Below, in pieces: positions 47,781-58,000 of a stretch of 64,000 bases of DNA (within the stretch, counting starts at the first letter, position 1; each line of letters starts with the position of its first letter). The translations under genes and the position numbers were made by a program. The stretch covers positions 2,964,324-3,028,323 of the forward strand of contig NZ_LT559262.1 in the NCBI RefSeq assembly GCF_900083545.1. The letters run 5' to 3'. Source of the DNA: Alistipes provencensis. GTDB taxonomy: Bacteria > Bacteroidota > Bacteroidia > Bacteroidales > Rikenellaceae. The notes beneath the pieces were generated by a model. That model was not told where the DNA came from, made no database searches, and saw only the letters and a program-made list of their open reading frames with translations.

Positions 47781-50390
47781 CTATTCGAGGCCGCACCATT
47801 TCAGGAACGCCTCCTTGCTGACCGAGGCGCAGCCCGTCGAGGAGTGTCCTCCGGCGAAATAGGGTTCGTCGCGGTCGGGCACGCTGCCCTCGCAGCCCCA
47901 GCCCTCGTAATACATGTAGAGCATTCCGTCGAGTTCGAAGACCTCGCCGAACCAGATGCCGCCCTGATCCCAGCGTCCGGCAGGACCGCGTTCGAAGAAC
48001 GGCCGGGTGTTCTGCACCTTCGTCCAGTTGAGCAGGTCATCGGAATAAGCGACATGGAAACGGTCGGGGAAGTCGAAATGACGGTCGCTGCCCTGATAGA
48101 CCATAAACCATTTGTCAACGCCTTCGAGCCGGAATATACGCGATCCGTTGACCGACTTGAGGTCGAAATTCCCGGGTCCTCCGCCCGGCAGCAGCACCGT
48201 ATGTATATCGGCCCCGGCCAGCGTTTCGGGGTTGCTCGTCACGGCACAGTCGATCTTCATCAGTCCGTTGTCATAGCCGTAACCGTAATAGATGTAGTAT
48301 TTTCCGCCGTGGTAGACTGCCTCGCTGCACCCCACTCCGTCGCGGAGCATCTTGCCGGCCGAGAAACTGAAGCCTCCGTCCGTGGATTTGCGGCAGGCCA
48401 GCGAGCCCTGTTTGTTGTCGAGTGTGCCGCGCACGGCCTGATAGAAGAACCACACGTCGCCGTTCGCTCCCACGCAGGGGGCGCAGTCGAGCAGGTGCAG
48501 TTCGTCGCACGTCCCGGGCTCGCCGTGGGCGATCACCGGATTGGAGGGATATTCGGTCCACGGGCCCGCCGGTTTGAAATCGTTCACCTCCTGCGTGAAC
48601 AGGCCGATCTGGTCGTGGTAGAATCCGTAGGGGTTGTAGCCGCTGCCGCGGATGTACATGCGCCACTTGCCGTCCGGTGATTCCGCGGGGGTCAGGATGG
48701 CTGCATTGGCGATATGCTCGCAGCGCCATTGGGGCATGTCGTTCCCATAGGTCAGCACGGGGCCGTCGCCGACGCGCTGCATCAGCGTTCCGGCCTTGTT
48801 GTCCGGACCCTTGATGTCGTCGAAATACCAGTCCTCGCCCGATCCGGTCTCCCCGGCGTCGAACAGCAGGATGATTTGGGTGTACTTGCCGTCGGGCAGG
48901 TTGCGGGCCGAGAAATCGAACGTCAGTTCGGTCCACTCGTTGGCATTCGGCACCACGACATTGGTGATTTCCTGCGGGGTGGCGCCGTTACCTTCGAGTT
49001 TGAAGTAAACCTTGCCGTTGGCCTTGGGCGACCAGACCTTCATCGTGAAGACCGCGCTGCTGCTGAACACCATCGGGTCGGAGATCGGATTGCTCCACAA
49101 CAGCTCCCACTGATGGCCGCCGGAGACCACATGGCCTACATGGGCGCTCGTGTTGATGCCCGTCTTGTGGGGATTTTCGATCACCTCGAAACTCATCGGC
49201 AGGTCCGAATCGTTGATGTTGAACTGCATGTTCACGTCTTCGAAATTGCAGAAATCGATCATCTGCGCCGGCTGGGGCTCGGCTTTCTTCTCGCCCTTGG
49301 GACCGGTCACATCGTCGAAATACCACGTCTCGCCCGGAGCCGCGACTCCGGCGTCGAACAGCAGCAGGATGCGGTCGTAGGTGTAGTCGGGCAGGTTCAT
49401 CGACGCGAAATCATAGGTGTAGGTCACCCACTTGCCGGCTTCGGCCGAAGTCACCGAGGTGATCTCCTTGGCCTCGGCACCCGCCGAACTTTCGAGTTTG
49501 AGGTAGATCGACGCCCCGGCTTTCGGCGCATAGACCTTCACCGAAAATTCCGCGCCGTATTTGCTGAATGCGAAGGGATTTTCGAGGGTCTTGCTGTAAA
49601 GCAGCTCCCACTGCGCGCTGCCCGTGACGACACGTCCCACATGGCCGCTGTCGTTGCCGTCGGTCACCGGATTGGGGACGATTTCGTATTTCATGTCTTC
49701 GCTGCCGGCGATCTGGAATTCGAGGTCCGAGGTCTCGAAATCGCTGTAATTCTCCTGTCCCTCGCCGGGCGTCGGGCCGGGACCGGGATCGGCACCCTCT
49801 CCCTTCATCTGGAAGATGTCGTCGAAGAGCCATTTCTCGCCCGAACCGGTCTCTCCGGCGTCGAACAGCAGCACGATCTTGTTGTACTTGCCGTCGGGCA
49901 GGCTGCGGTCAGTGAAATCATAGGTCAGCGTTTCCCAGCGGTTGGCCGAGACCGATACCACATCGGTAATTTCCTGTGCATTGACGCCGTTGCCCTCGAG
50001 CTTGAAGAATATCTTGCCGCCGACCTTGGGCGAGCAGACCTTCATGGTGAATTTGGCTCCGTCTTTCGTGAAGTCGAACGGTGCGGCCAGCTCTTCGCTG
50101 TAAATAAGCTCCCACTGGCCGCCTCCGGAGATCACCTGACCGTAATGGTCGCTCGTATTGCCGCCCTGCTTGTCGGGGTTCTCGACGACGCTGTATTCGA
50201 GCGCGTCGTTGGTCTTGAATCCGAGGTCCGAGGTCTCGAAGTCGCATACGACGACATACTCCTCGCCGGGGTCGGGACCCGGCCCGGGTTCTATGGGTTC
50301 ATACCGCACCAGTGGTTCGTCGTTGCCGCAGGCGCTCATGGCCAGCGTCACGGACGAGAGGAGCATAAAACTGTATTTAAGAATGTTCAT
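47781..50390 (-). CDS. Surface glycan-binding/glycosidase-like lipoprotein with triple domain repeat
   Basis: 869 residues. Lipobox MSAC and a Pro/Gly/Asp linker (about 30-45). Three tandem beta-sandwich domains follow (about 46-200, 212-370, 378-535), each with the pattern DFETSDLGF...GQWELIYS...KIFFKLEGNG...LTYDF...ILLFDAGETGSGEKWLFDD, separated by Pro/Gly linkers. The C-terminal domain (about 545-869) has a five-bladed-propeller look of the GH43/GH32 clan (RMYIRGSGYNPYGFYHDQ, DELHLLDCAPCVG, YYIYYGYGYDNGL, WDQGGIWFGEVFELDG). Probably a cell-surface binder or arabinosidase-like enzyme of the SusCD locus; catalytic acids cannot be fixed by eye. Confidence 0.78.
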   Translation of the reverse strand: MNILKYSFMLLSSVTLAMSACGNDEPLVRYEPIEPGPGPDPGEEYVVVCDFETSDLGFKTNDALEYSVVENPDKQGGNTSDHYGQVISGGGQWELIYSEELAAPFDFTKDGAKFTMKVCSPKVGGKIFFKLEGNGVNAQEITDVVSVSANRWETLTYDFTDRSLPDGKYNKIVLLFDAGETGSGEKWLFDDIFQMKGEGADPGPGPTPGEGQENYSDFETSDLEFQIAGSEDMKYEIVPNPVTDGNDSGHVGRVVTGSAQWELLYSKTLENPFAFSKYGAEFSVKVYAPKAGASIYLKLESSAGAEAKEITSVTSAEAGKWVTYTYDFASMNLPDYTYDRILLLFDAGVAAPGETWYFDDVTGPKGEKKAEPQPAQMIDFCNFEDVNMQFNINDSDLPMSFEVIENPHKTGINTSAHVGHVVSGGHQWELLWSNPISDPMVFSSSAVFTMKVWSPKANGKVYFKLEGNGATPQEITNVVVPNANEWTELTFDFSARNLPDGKYTQIILLFDAGETGSGEDWYFDDIKGPDNKAGTLMQRVGDGPVLTYGNDMPQWRCEHIANAAILTPAESPDGKWRMYIRGSGYNPYGFYHDQIGLFTQEVNDFKPAGPWTEYPSNPVIAHGEPGTCDELHLLDCAPCVGANGDVWFFYQAVRGTLDNKQGSLACRKSTDGGFSFSAGKMLRDGVGCSEAVYHGGKYYIYYGYGYDNGLMKIDCAVTSNPETLAGADIHTVLLPGGGPGNFDLKSVNGSRIFRLEGVDKWFMVYQGSDRHFDFPDRFHVAYSDDLLNWTKVQNTRPFFERGPAGRWDQGGIWFGEVFELDGMLYMYYEGWGCEGSVPDRDEPYFAGGHSSTGCASVSKEAFLKWCGLE

Positions 50391-50407
50391 GGTGGTTGAT
50401 TTTTAGG

Positions 50408-52018
50408 TTACAATCTCGGATATCCTTCGTTCTGCCGGAGTTTGTCGTTGGCGAGCAGCTCGTCGCGCGGGATCGGGAAGACGTTCAGGTGGGCGTCTTC
50501 GCCCGTGCCCTCGTGCTGGAACCACTTTTTGGTCGTGAAGACCCCGAAGCGGATCAACTGCTGGCGGCGGTGTCCCTCCTGACAGAACTCCCAAGCATAT
50601 TCCTGCAGGAAACGCTCGTCGTCCAACTGCGACGCCTGCAGCATCTTGGCCGACGTGAAGTCCGCGAAGGCGCGGCGGCGCACGTCGTTTATCAGCCCTG
50701 CGATGGTTCCGTCGGCCGTCTTGCCGTTCTGGCGCCACAGGGCCTCGGCCTTCATGAAGAGCACGTCGGCATAGCGGAAGATGACGAAATCGTTGCTCAG
50801 CAGGTTCTTGGCCTTCTTCTTGATCTCGTATTTGCTCATCCGCACACCGGCGCCCTCGCCCGTCATCGATTCGGGTTTGCCGGGGTTGTAGATCGGGATG
50901 TTGCGCGTGTAGACCAGCGGCAGGCCCTGATCTTTCGGGTCTTTGGGATCACACATGATCGGCGAACCCGGTACGCCGGTCAGCTCGCCCGTGTTGTCGT
51001 AGAGCGGACCCTCGGCCCACGAATCCTCGAAACGGGTGTCGGCCGGATCGTAGCTGTTCGCCAGATCGGGCGTGGCGCAGCAGCCGCCCCAGAAGAAGGT
51101 CTCGGTGTCGTGGTGGTAGCGGTAATTCCAGTGGTGGGTCCAGAGATGGATGCGGAACGGCAGCGCCGCGTCGTAAATCTCGTCGTTGCAGCCCGCGAGG
51201 ATGATCTCGGGCGAATTCTGGTTCTCGGTGACGAATATCTGCTTGTAGTCGCTGTCGAGCGAATACTTTTTCGAATCGATGATCTCGTCGCAGAGATCCA
51301 CGACCTCCTGCCAGTAGCTCTCGCCCACCCATACCTCGGCATTGAGGTAGACTTTGGCCAGCAGCATCGTGGCGGCATAGTAGTCCCAGCGTCCGTAACC
51401 CTTCTCGGTCAGCAGGCCGCGGTTGTCCTTGATCTCCTTTACCACGAACTCGAAAATATCCTTGCGCGGAGCGGTCTCCGGGAGCCAGCCTTTCGGAACG
51501 TCGTATTTGGTCACCAAGGGCACGTTGCCGTACATGTCGCAGAGCACATAATACCAGAAGGCGCGCGCCACATGCAGTTCGGCCATCAGTTTCTCCTTGC
51601 TTTCGGGCTTGATATCGGCGCTCCCGAACTCGTACATCAGGCGGTTGCAGGTGTTGATGGCCGCGTAGGCCTTGCGCCAGTTACCCAGCACATGGGCGTC
51701 GTCGATCTTCCATGTGTGGTTGTTCAGACGCTGGTAGATGCCGCCGTCGTACCACGAACCGCCGCGGCTCGGGGTCACCCAGCCGTCGCCGGTCTCCTCG
51801 TTGGTGTAGAGCCAGCAGCCCTCGGTATGGACGTTGTCGCCGGCATAGAGCGTCCTCAGGTCGGAGTATACCGAGCCCAGCGCCGCGGGAATGTCCTCTT
51901 CGGTGAAGTTGTCGAAGTAATCGTCGGCGGTAAGCTGGTCGTAGACGCGCTCGTCGAGATTGGTGCAGGCTGCCTGCACGAGAGCCGCCGCCGTCAGTAT
52001 GTAAATCAGTTTTTTCAT
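50408..52018 (-). CDS. SusD/RagB-family nutrient-binding lipoprotein
   Basis: 536 residues. Lipobox QAAC followed by TNLDERVYDQLT, the usual SusD start; TPR-like helical scaffold (about 30-350; RAFWYYVLCDMYGNVPLVT is a family hallmark, seen as RAFWYYVL and GNVPLV) and the C-terminal FYGEGHR-like end (EFCQEGHRRQQLIRFG, NPRDELLAN-type finish). It covers the SusC barrel outside the cell and captures the glycan. 12 bases after SusC. Confidence 0.95.
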   Translation of the reverse strand: MKKLIYILTAAALVQAACTNLDERVYDQLTADDYFDNFTEEDIPAALGSVYSDLRTLYAGDNVHTEGCWLYTNEETGDGWVTPSRGGSWYDGGIYQRLNNHTWKIDDAHVLGNWRKAYAAINTCNRLMYEFGSADIKPESKEKLMAELHVARAFWYYVLCDMYGNVPLVTKYDVPKGWLPETAPRKDIFEFVVKEIKDNRGLLTEKGYGRWDYYAATMLLAKVYLNAEVWVGESYWQEVVDLCDEIIDSKKYSLDSDYKQIFVTENQNSPEIILAGCNDEIYDAALPFRIHLWTHHWNYRYHHDTETFFWGGCCATPDLANSYDPADTRFEDSWAEGPLYDNTGELTGVPGSPIMCDPKDPKDQGLPLVYTRNIPIYNPGKPESMTGEGAGVRMSKYEIKKKAKNLLSNDFVIFRYADVLFMKAEALWRQNGKTADGTIAGLINDVRRRAFADFTSAKMLQASQLDDERFLQEYAWEFCQEGHRRQQLIRFGVFTTKKWFQHEGTGEDAHLNVFPIPRDELLANDKLRQNEGYPRL

Positions 52019-52030
52019 CGTTGCAGCAAT

Positions 52031-54946
52031 TTAAAATCCCAGTTTGACACCGAAAGTGAAGGTCCGCGTGGTCGGATACCCCGCGACGTAATCGACGCCC
52101 GGCGTCAGGCCGTTGAAATTGATCTCGGGATCGACGCCCTGATAGCGGGTGAAGGTGTAGAGGTTCAGTCCCGAGGCGTAGAGGCGCAGCGTGCGGATCG
52201 GGTTTTTGGGGTTCTTGAAGCGGAACGTGTAGCCGAGGGTGATGTTGTCGATCTTCACGAAGTCGCCGTCCTCGACATAATAGCTCACATAGGCCGGGGC
52301 CGTGGCCACATAGTGGTTGTACTTGTTGCGCAGGATCGACCGCGGGAAGTTGTGGTCGGCGCCGCGTGCGAAGTTCTCCCACAGCATCCGGTACTGGTTG
52401 AGAATCTGGAAGTCGAACGAGCCGCGCAGGGTGACCGAGAGGTCGAAATTCTTCACCTGCAGGTTGGCCGTCAGCGCCGCGTGCATCGTCGGGATGCCGT
52501 TGCCGATCACCTGCCGGCTGGCGTTGTCGCCGTACTCGCCGCCCTCGACGATCCACGAACCGTTCTCGTTCATGCCGATGCTCTTCCAGCCGTAGAAGTC
52601 GCCGATGCGGCCGCCTTCGCGCACGATGTGCGTGCTCTTCTGCACGGGCGCTCCGGTGGAGCCCAGTTCGAGAAAGTCGCGCTGGTACATTTCGTTCGAA
52701 AGGCGTTTCATCTTGTTGGTGTTGTACGAGAAGTTGCCCGTTAAGTCGAAGCGGACGTTCTTCGTGCGGACGATGCCGCCGCTGAGCATCACCTCGACGC
52801 CCGTATTGCTCACCTTGCCGACGTTGGCCAGCGTGGTCGACGCGAGGTTGGGCGGCACGGGGACGTTGTACTCGTAGAGCAGTCCGTCGGTGGTGCGGTT
52901 GTAGAAATCGACCGAACCCGACAGGCGGTAATCGAACAGCACGAAGTCGAGGCCGGCGCTGAACTCGTGTTTCTCCTCCCATTTCAGGTTGGGGTTGGCG
53001 TTCATGTGCGGGGCTATCGTGTAGACGTACTTGCCGTCGATCAGCACGGGCGACCCGAACGAATATTTCAGGTGCGAAAGATAGGGCGACGAGGGTTCGC
53101 TGCCCGTCACGCCGTAGCCGACGCGGAGTTTCAGTTCGTCGACCCAGCGCACGTCCTTCATGAATTTCTCCTTCGAGATGCGCCATGCGCCCGATGCGGC
53201 GTAAAAGAGGCCCCACTTGTGGTTGGCGCCGAATTTCGAGGAGCCCTCGTAGCGGAGGCTCGCCGAGAGGAGATAGCGGTCGTCGTAGCCGTAGTTGGCG
53301 CGCCCGAAGAACGAGATCAGGCGGCTCATGTTCTTGAACCCTCCCATCGAGGCGAACCCGTCCTTGAGAGCCATGCCCGTTCCGATGATGTTCTCGCCGA
53401 GAATGTCGGTCGGAAAGTCGTAATTGTACATGTTGAATCCGTCGGTCAGGTAGTCGTTGTAGCTGTAACCGGCGAGCACCGAGAAGTCGTGCTTGTTCCA
53501 GCGCTCGGTATACTGGCCGTAGAGTTCGAGGGTCTTGGTCTGGTTCATGCTGCTCTGGCGCCACGCCTGCCCCTTGTAGTTGGTGTCGAACTTGCGGGAG
53601 GCATAGCTGCCGTCGATATTGCCGAAATAGCGGTAGCCGCCGATCATCGTGAACGTCAGGGGTTCGATCGGGGTGTAGGTCACCTTGCCCGAAGCCTGTA
53701 TCTCGTTCCAGCGGGTGGTGTTATTGTACTCGTTGATGAGCTTCACCGGGTTGGTCGAATCGACGAAGATCGAGTAATCGCCCGTCGGACCGTAGATCGG
53801 CTCGGTGGGATTGGTCACCAGCGTGGCGAACAGCACCTCGTCGGTCGATACCGTGTGGCCCACGGTGAATACGTCGTTGATGTTGGCGCTGAGGGTCATC
53901 TTGTCGTTGAAGAGCGATCGGTTGAACCCGAATTTGAGGTTTGTCCGCTCCTGCCCCGTGTTGCGGATGATGCCGTCGCGCGAACGGTAGTCGACGCTGG
54001 CGTAATAGTTCGACTTGGCGTTGCCGCTCTTGAGCGCCAGATGGTGCGTGTGCGAGAATGCCGACCGGAACACCTCGTCCGACCAGTCCGTCGAAGCGCC
54101 CTTGTCGGTCGGCGTGAAGAACCCGTTGGTGGTCTTGCCGAGGTTGCGGTATTCGTCGGCCGAGAAGACGTCGATCTGGTTGGAGATGGTTTCCACCGAC
54201 GCGTAGCCGTGGTAGTCGATCGAGAATTTGTCGCCGGCCTCGGCTCCCTTCTTGGTCGTGATCAGAATCACGCCGTTCGTGCCGCGCGTACCGTATATGG
54301 CAGCGGCGGAACCGTCCTTGAGGATGTCGATCGACTCGATGTCGTCGACCGAGATGTTCGACAGACTGCCGCCCGAGATGCCGTCGATGACGATCAGCGG
54401 CTCTTGGCTGCCCGTCAGCGTCGAGACGCCGCGCAGCATCACCTGCACCCCGCTGTTGTTGGGGTCGCCCGAGGTCGTGTTGACGGCCAGACCCGCCACG
54501 CGGCCCTGCAATAATTGCAGCGGGGAGGTCACGGCGCCCTGCACGAACTCGTCGCTCTTGACCGAAGCCACCGAACTGGTCAGCGTACTTCGCTTGACGG
54601 TGCCGTAGCCGACCACCACTACGTCGTCCATGGCGATCTCGGCGTTGTTCAGCGTGACGGACAACTGGGTCTGTCCGGCCGGGACGCTGCGTTCTGCGGA
54701 TTCATACCCGATGTAGGAGAATACCAGCACCGCGGGGCTTTTCTGCAGACGGAGCGAATAACTTCCGTCGACGGCGGTCGATACGCCGTTTGTCGTGCCC
54801 TGTTCGATGACGGTGACGCCCGGCAGCGGCTGCCCGTCGGTCCCCGACACGACGCCTGTCACGGTTTGTCCCTGAGCTGCGGCCGAAAGCGCGAAGCCTG
54901 CGAACAAAACGCACAGGAACATCCTGAAAGCTGTAAAGTTGTTCAT
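52031..54946 (-). CDS. SusC/RagA-family TonB-linked outer-membrane transporter
   Basis: 971 residues from ATG 54944-54946 (MNNFTAFRMFL). Signal peptide cut near SAAAQ; N-terminal carboxypeptidase-D regulatory-like domain (about 28-105; VSGTDGQPLPGVTVIEQGT), TonB box/plug (about 108-230; MDDVVVVGYGTVKRSTLT, IDGISGGSLSNISVDDIES) and barrel ending in FTFGVKLGF. It imports oligosaccharides with the SusD lid. Expression is probably under the adjacent hybrid regulator. Confidence 0.95.
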   Translation of the reverse strand: MNNFTAFRMFLCVLFAGFALSAAAQGQTVTGVVSGTDGQPLPGVTVIEQGTTNGVSTAVDGSYSLRLQKSPAVLVFSYIGYESAERSVPAGQTQLSVTLNNAEIAMDDVVVVGYGTVKRSTLTSSVASVKSDEFVQGAVTSPLQLLQGRVAGLAVNTTSGDPNNSGVQVMLRGVSTLTGSQEPLIVIDGISGGSLSNISVDDIESIDILKDGSAAAIYGTRGTNGVILITTKKGAEAGDKFSIDYHGYASVETISNQIDVFSADEYRNLGKTTNGFFTPTDKGASTDWSDEVFRSAFSHTHHLALKSGNAKSNYYASVDYRSRDGIIRNTGQERTNLKFGFNRSLFNDKMTLSANINDVFTVGHTVSTDEVLFATLVTNPTEPIYGPTGDYSIFVDSTNPVKLINEYNNTTRWNEIQASGKVTYTPIEPLTFTMIGGYRYFGNIDGSYASRKFDTNYKGQAWRQSSMNQTKTLELYGQYTERWNKHDFSVLAGYSYNDYLTDGFNMYNYDFPTDILGENIIGTGMALKDGFASMGGFKNMSRLISFFGRANYGYDDRYLLSASLRYEGSSKFGANHKWGLFYAASGAWRISKEKFMKDVRWVDELKLRVGYGVTGSEPSSPYLSHLKYSFGSPVLIDGKYVYTIAPHMNANPNLKWEEKHEFSAGLDFVLFDYRLSGSVDFYNRTTDGLLYEYNVPVPPNLASTTLANVGKVSNTGVEVMLSGGIVRTKNVRFDLTGNFSYNTNKMKRLSNEMYQRDFLELGSTGAPVQKSTHIVREGGRIGDFYGWKSIGMNENGSWIVEGGEYGDNASRQVIGNGIPTMHAALTANLQVKNFDLSVTLRGSFDFQILNQYRMLWENFARGADHNFPRSILRNKYNHYVATAPAYVSYYVEDGDFVKIDNITLGYTFRFKNPKNPIRTLRLYASGLNLYTFTRYQGVDPEINFNGLTPGVDYVAGYPTTRTFTFGVKLGF

Positions 54947-55059
54947 ATACAAAATAGGTTAAAGTTTCAACACAAAATTAAGGGTTAGCAGCTCCGCGGA
55001 ACAGGATTATTCCGTCAAAAACATGGACAAAACATGGATTCAGCGCCTTCGGAGAGCGA

Positions 55060-58000
55060 TTACACCTTTTCGGGAGCATCCTGTTCGCGCCATTGCTTGG
55101 GAGAGACCCCGAAGCATTTGCGGAAGGCGCGGCTGAAGTAGGAGGAGTCGGAAAATCCGACGTCGAACGTGATCTCGGAAACGGTCCGCGAGGTTTCGCG
55201 CAGCAGGCGTGCGGCGTATTTGAGGCGGATGTTCTGGATGAACTCGTTGGCCGACTGTCCGGCGGTGACCTTCAGTTTGCGGTAGAGCGTCGACTGGCTC
55301 ATGTTGAGCCCTGCGCATAGGTCGTCGACGCTGAATTCCGAGTCGGACAACCGGTCGAACACCAGCGCCACGGCCCGTTTGAGCCATTGCTCGTCGGAAT
55401 CGGAGTGCGTGATGTCGACGTTCGAGAGGTCGATGTCTATCTTGTAGGCCTCGCGCGCTTTCCATGCATTGTATATGAGGTTGCGGATACGCAGGGCCAG
55501 CAACGAGAATTCGAACGGCTTGACCACATAGGCGTCGGCCCCGGCCTTGTAACCGCGTTCGCGGTAGTTGTTCTCCGACAGCACGGTCGTCAGGATGACG
55601 CGGATATGGCTGGTCTCGATGTTGCCCTTCACGGCCTTGCACAGTTCGAAGCCGTTCATGCCTTCGCCCAGCATCACGTCCGTGACGAGGATGTCGATCC
55701 GTTTCGACCCGATCACCTCCAGCGCCTGTTCCGCATTGGCGACACCCTCCATGCAGAACCTTCCGCGGAGCGCCTCGACGACCATGTTGCGCATGTCGGC
55801 GGCATCGTCGACGACCAGCACGACGGTCTGGCGCTCCATTTCGAGATAGGCCGGGTCGTCTGTTTCGGTCTCGATCTCGGGGGTCAGCCGCGACTCGTCG
55901 AATATCTCGGGATTGTAGCGGGCGATGTCCACGGGATGGACCTCGCTGACCCCGGCACGCACGGGGAGCCAGAAGGTGAAGCGCGTGTACTCGTTCTCGC
56001 GGGACTCGACGCCGATGGCGCCGTCGTGCAGTTCGACGAGCGATTTCACATACGAGAGCCCCACTCCCGAGGAGTAGCGGTCGTAGGTGTGCCCCGTGAA
56101 GAAACGTTCGAAGATATGCGGCAGTTTGTCGGGTGCGATACCGGGGCCCGAGTTGGTGACGGTGGTGTATACCCTGCCGTCGCGCTCTGCCGCACCGATC
56201 TCGACATGGCCGCCGACGGGCGTGTATTTGCAGGCGTTCGACAGCAGGTTGCTGAGCATCTTCTCCAGTTTGTCGATGTCGGCCCACATGATCAGCCCCT
56301 CATCGAACTCCTGCAGTTCGACGCGGATATTCTTGCTTTCGAAAAGCCATGCATAGCGTCCGAGCGCCGACTCGACGAACGGCCGGTAGTAGAAGGGTTG
56401 AATACGCAGCTTGAGGTGTTCCAGTTCGCGGAAAGCGAGCAGTTCGTTGATGAGCCCCAGCAGTTTTTCGGCGTTGCGCTTGATGATGTTGAAATACTTT
56501 TCGCGCAGCGAGGCCGGGACGTTGCCCTCGAGGAAGCTGTTGATGGGACCGATGATGAGCGACAGCGGCGTCTTGAACTCGTGCGAGATGTTGACGAAGA
56601 AGCGCAGTTTCAGCTCGTTCATCTCCTTGTCCTTCTCGCGGGCGAGCCGTTCCAGCTCGAACGCGTGCCGCGTGCGGGCGTTGTTCATCAGCAGCCAGAG
56701 CAGGTAGCCCGCCACCGACAGGGCCAGCGTCAGGTACGAAAGCTTGGCCGCGAGGCTCCGCCACCAAGGCGGACGGATGAATATGGCCAGCGAACGGCTG
56801 TTGTCCGAGGGCGTGCCGTCGGGTGCGAGCGTACAGACCGTCAGTCGGTAGCGGCCGAACCCGAGACCCGTGAAATCGATGCGGTGCTGCGTGCCGAGCC
56901 TATGCCAGCCGTCGTCCATGCCCTCCAGCCGGTAGGCGTAATTCAGAGCGTTGTTGTCAAAGACGTTGCATGTGAAATCGACGCCCCACGAAAGCCGGTT
57001 GCTGCGCAGCACCAGCTCCCCGACCGAATTGAGGTCTTCGGGCAGCGCACTCCCCTTCTCCGCCCTTACGGGCTGTTTCTCGTTGTAGACATAGAGGTTG
57101 CCGAAACGTATCGGATGCTCCCCGACGGGCGTTCCTTCACGGGCCGGGTCGATGGCCACGATGCCGTCGGTGCTGCCGAACCAGAGTTTGCCGCCGATGC
57201 GGGCGCAGGCGTTGTAGTTGAACCGGTTGACCGGCAGCCCGTCCGCGATGGTGTAGTTTGTGAAGCGCGTCAGCCCGGCGTCGCACTTGTAGATGCCCGA
57301 GTTGGACGAGAACCAGACGTTGCCGAATCCGTCCTGCAGGATGCCGTAAACCGTGTTGTCGGGCAGCCCCTCGGTCGTGGTCCAGCGGCGGACCGCGAGG
57401 TCGTCGATCCCGATGGCCGTCAGCCCCTCTTTTTCGGCGCCCGCGAGGATGCGGCCGTCGGAGAGTTCGCAGAGCGTGACGTATTTGCGGGCTCCCGTCT
57501 CAATGCGCACGGGCTCGTAATTGCGCGAACGGTCGAGTTTGAAAATTCCCTCGCCGTAACAGGCCAGCCAGATGTTGCCTTTGTAATCTTCGAGGATGTC
57601 CCACACGAAGACCCACGACGGTACCGGCGCGAAGCGTTCGAAACGCTCCGAGGCATAGTCGTAGCGGAACAGCCCGTCGTAAAAGGTCCCCGCCCAGAGA
57701 TTGTCGGTGCCGTCCTGCAACAGGCTGTAAACGCTGTTCGAGGGGGTTGCCGGGGTTGCTCTGCGCAGGTTGAACACTCCGTCGCCCGGCCTCATGCGGT
57801 TCAGTCCGCCGTAAAAGTTTCCGACCCAGAGGTTTTTGCGGTCGTCGATGCAGACGGCGTGTACGTTGTCGTTGTTCAGGCCGCTGTTGCGGCTGTTGTA
57901 ATTGCGGAAATGCGACGTGGCGGTGTCGTAGACGAACAGTCCCCGGTTCTCGGTACCGATGTAGATGCGCTCGCCGACCGAGGTGATGGAGCTGACGGCG

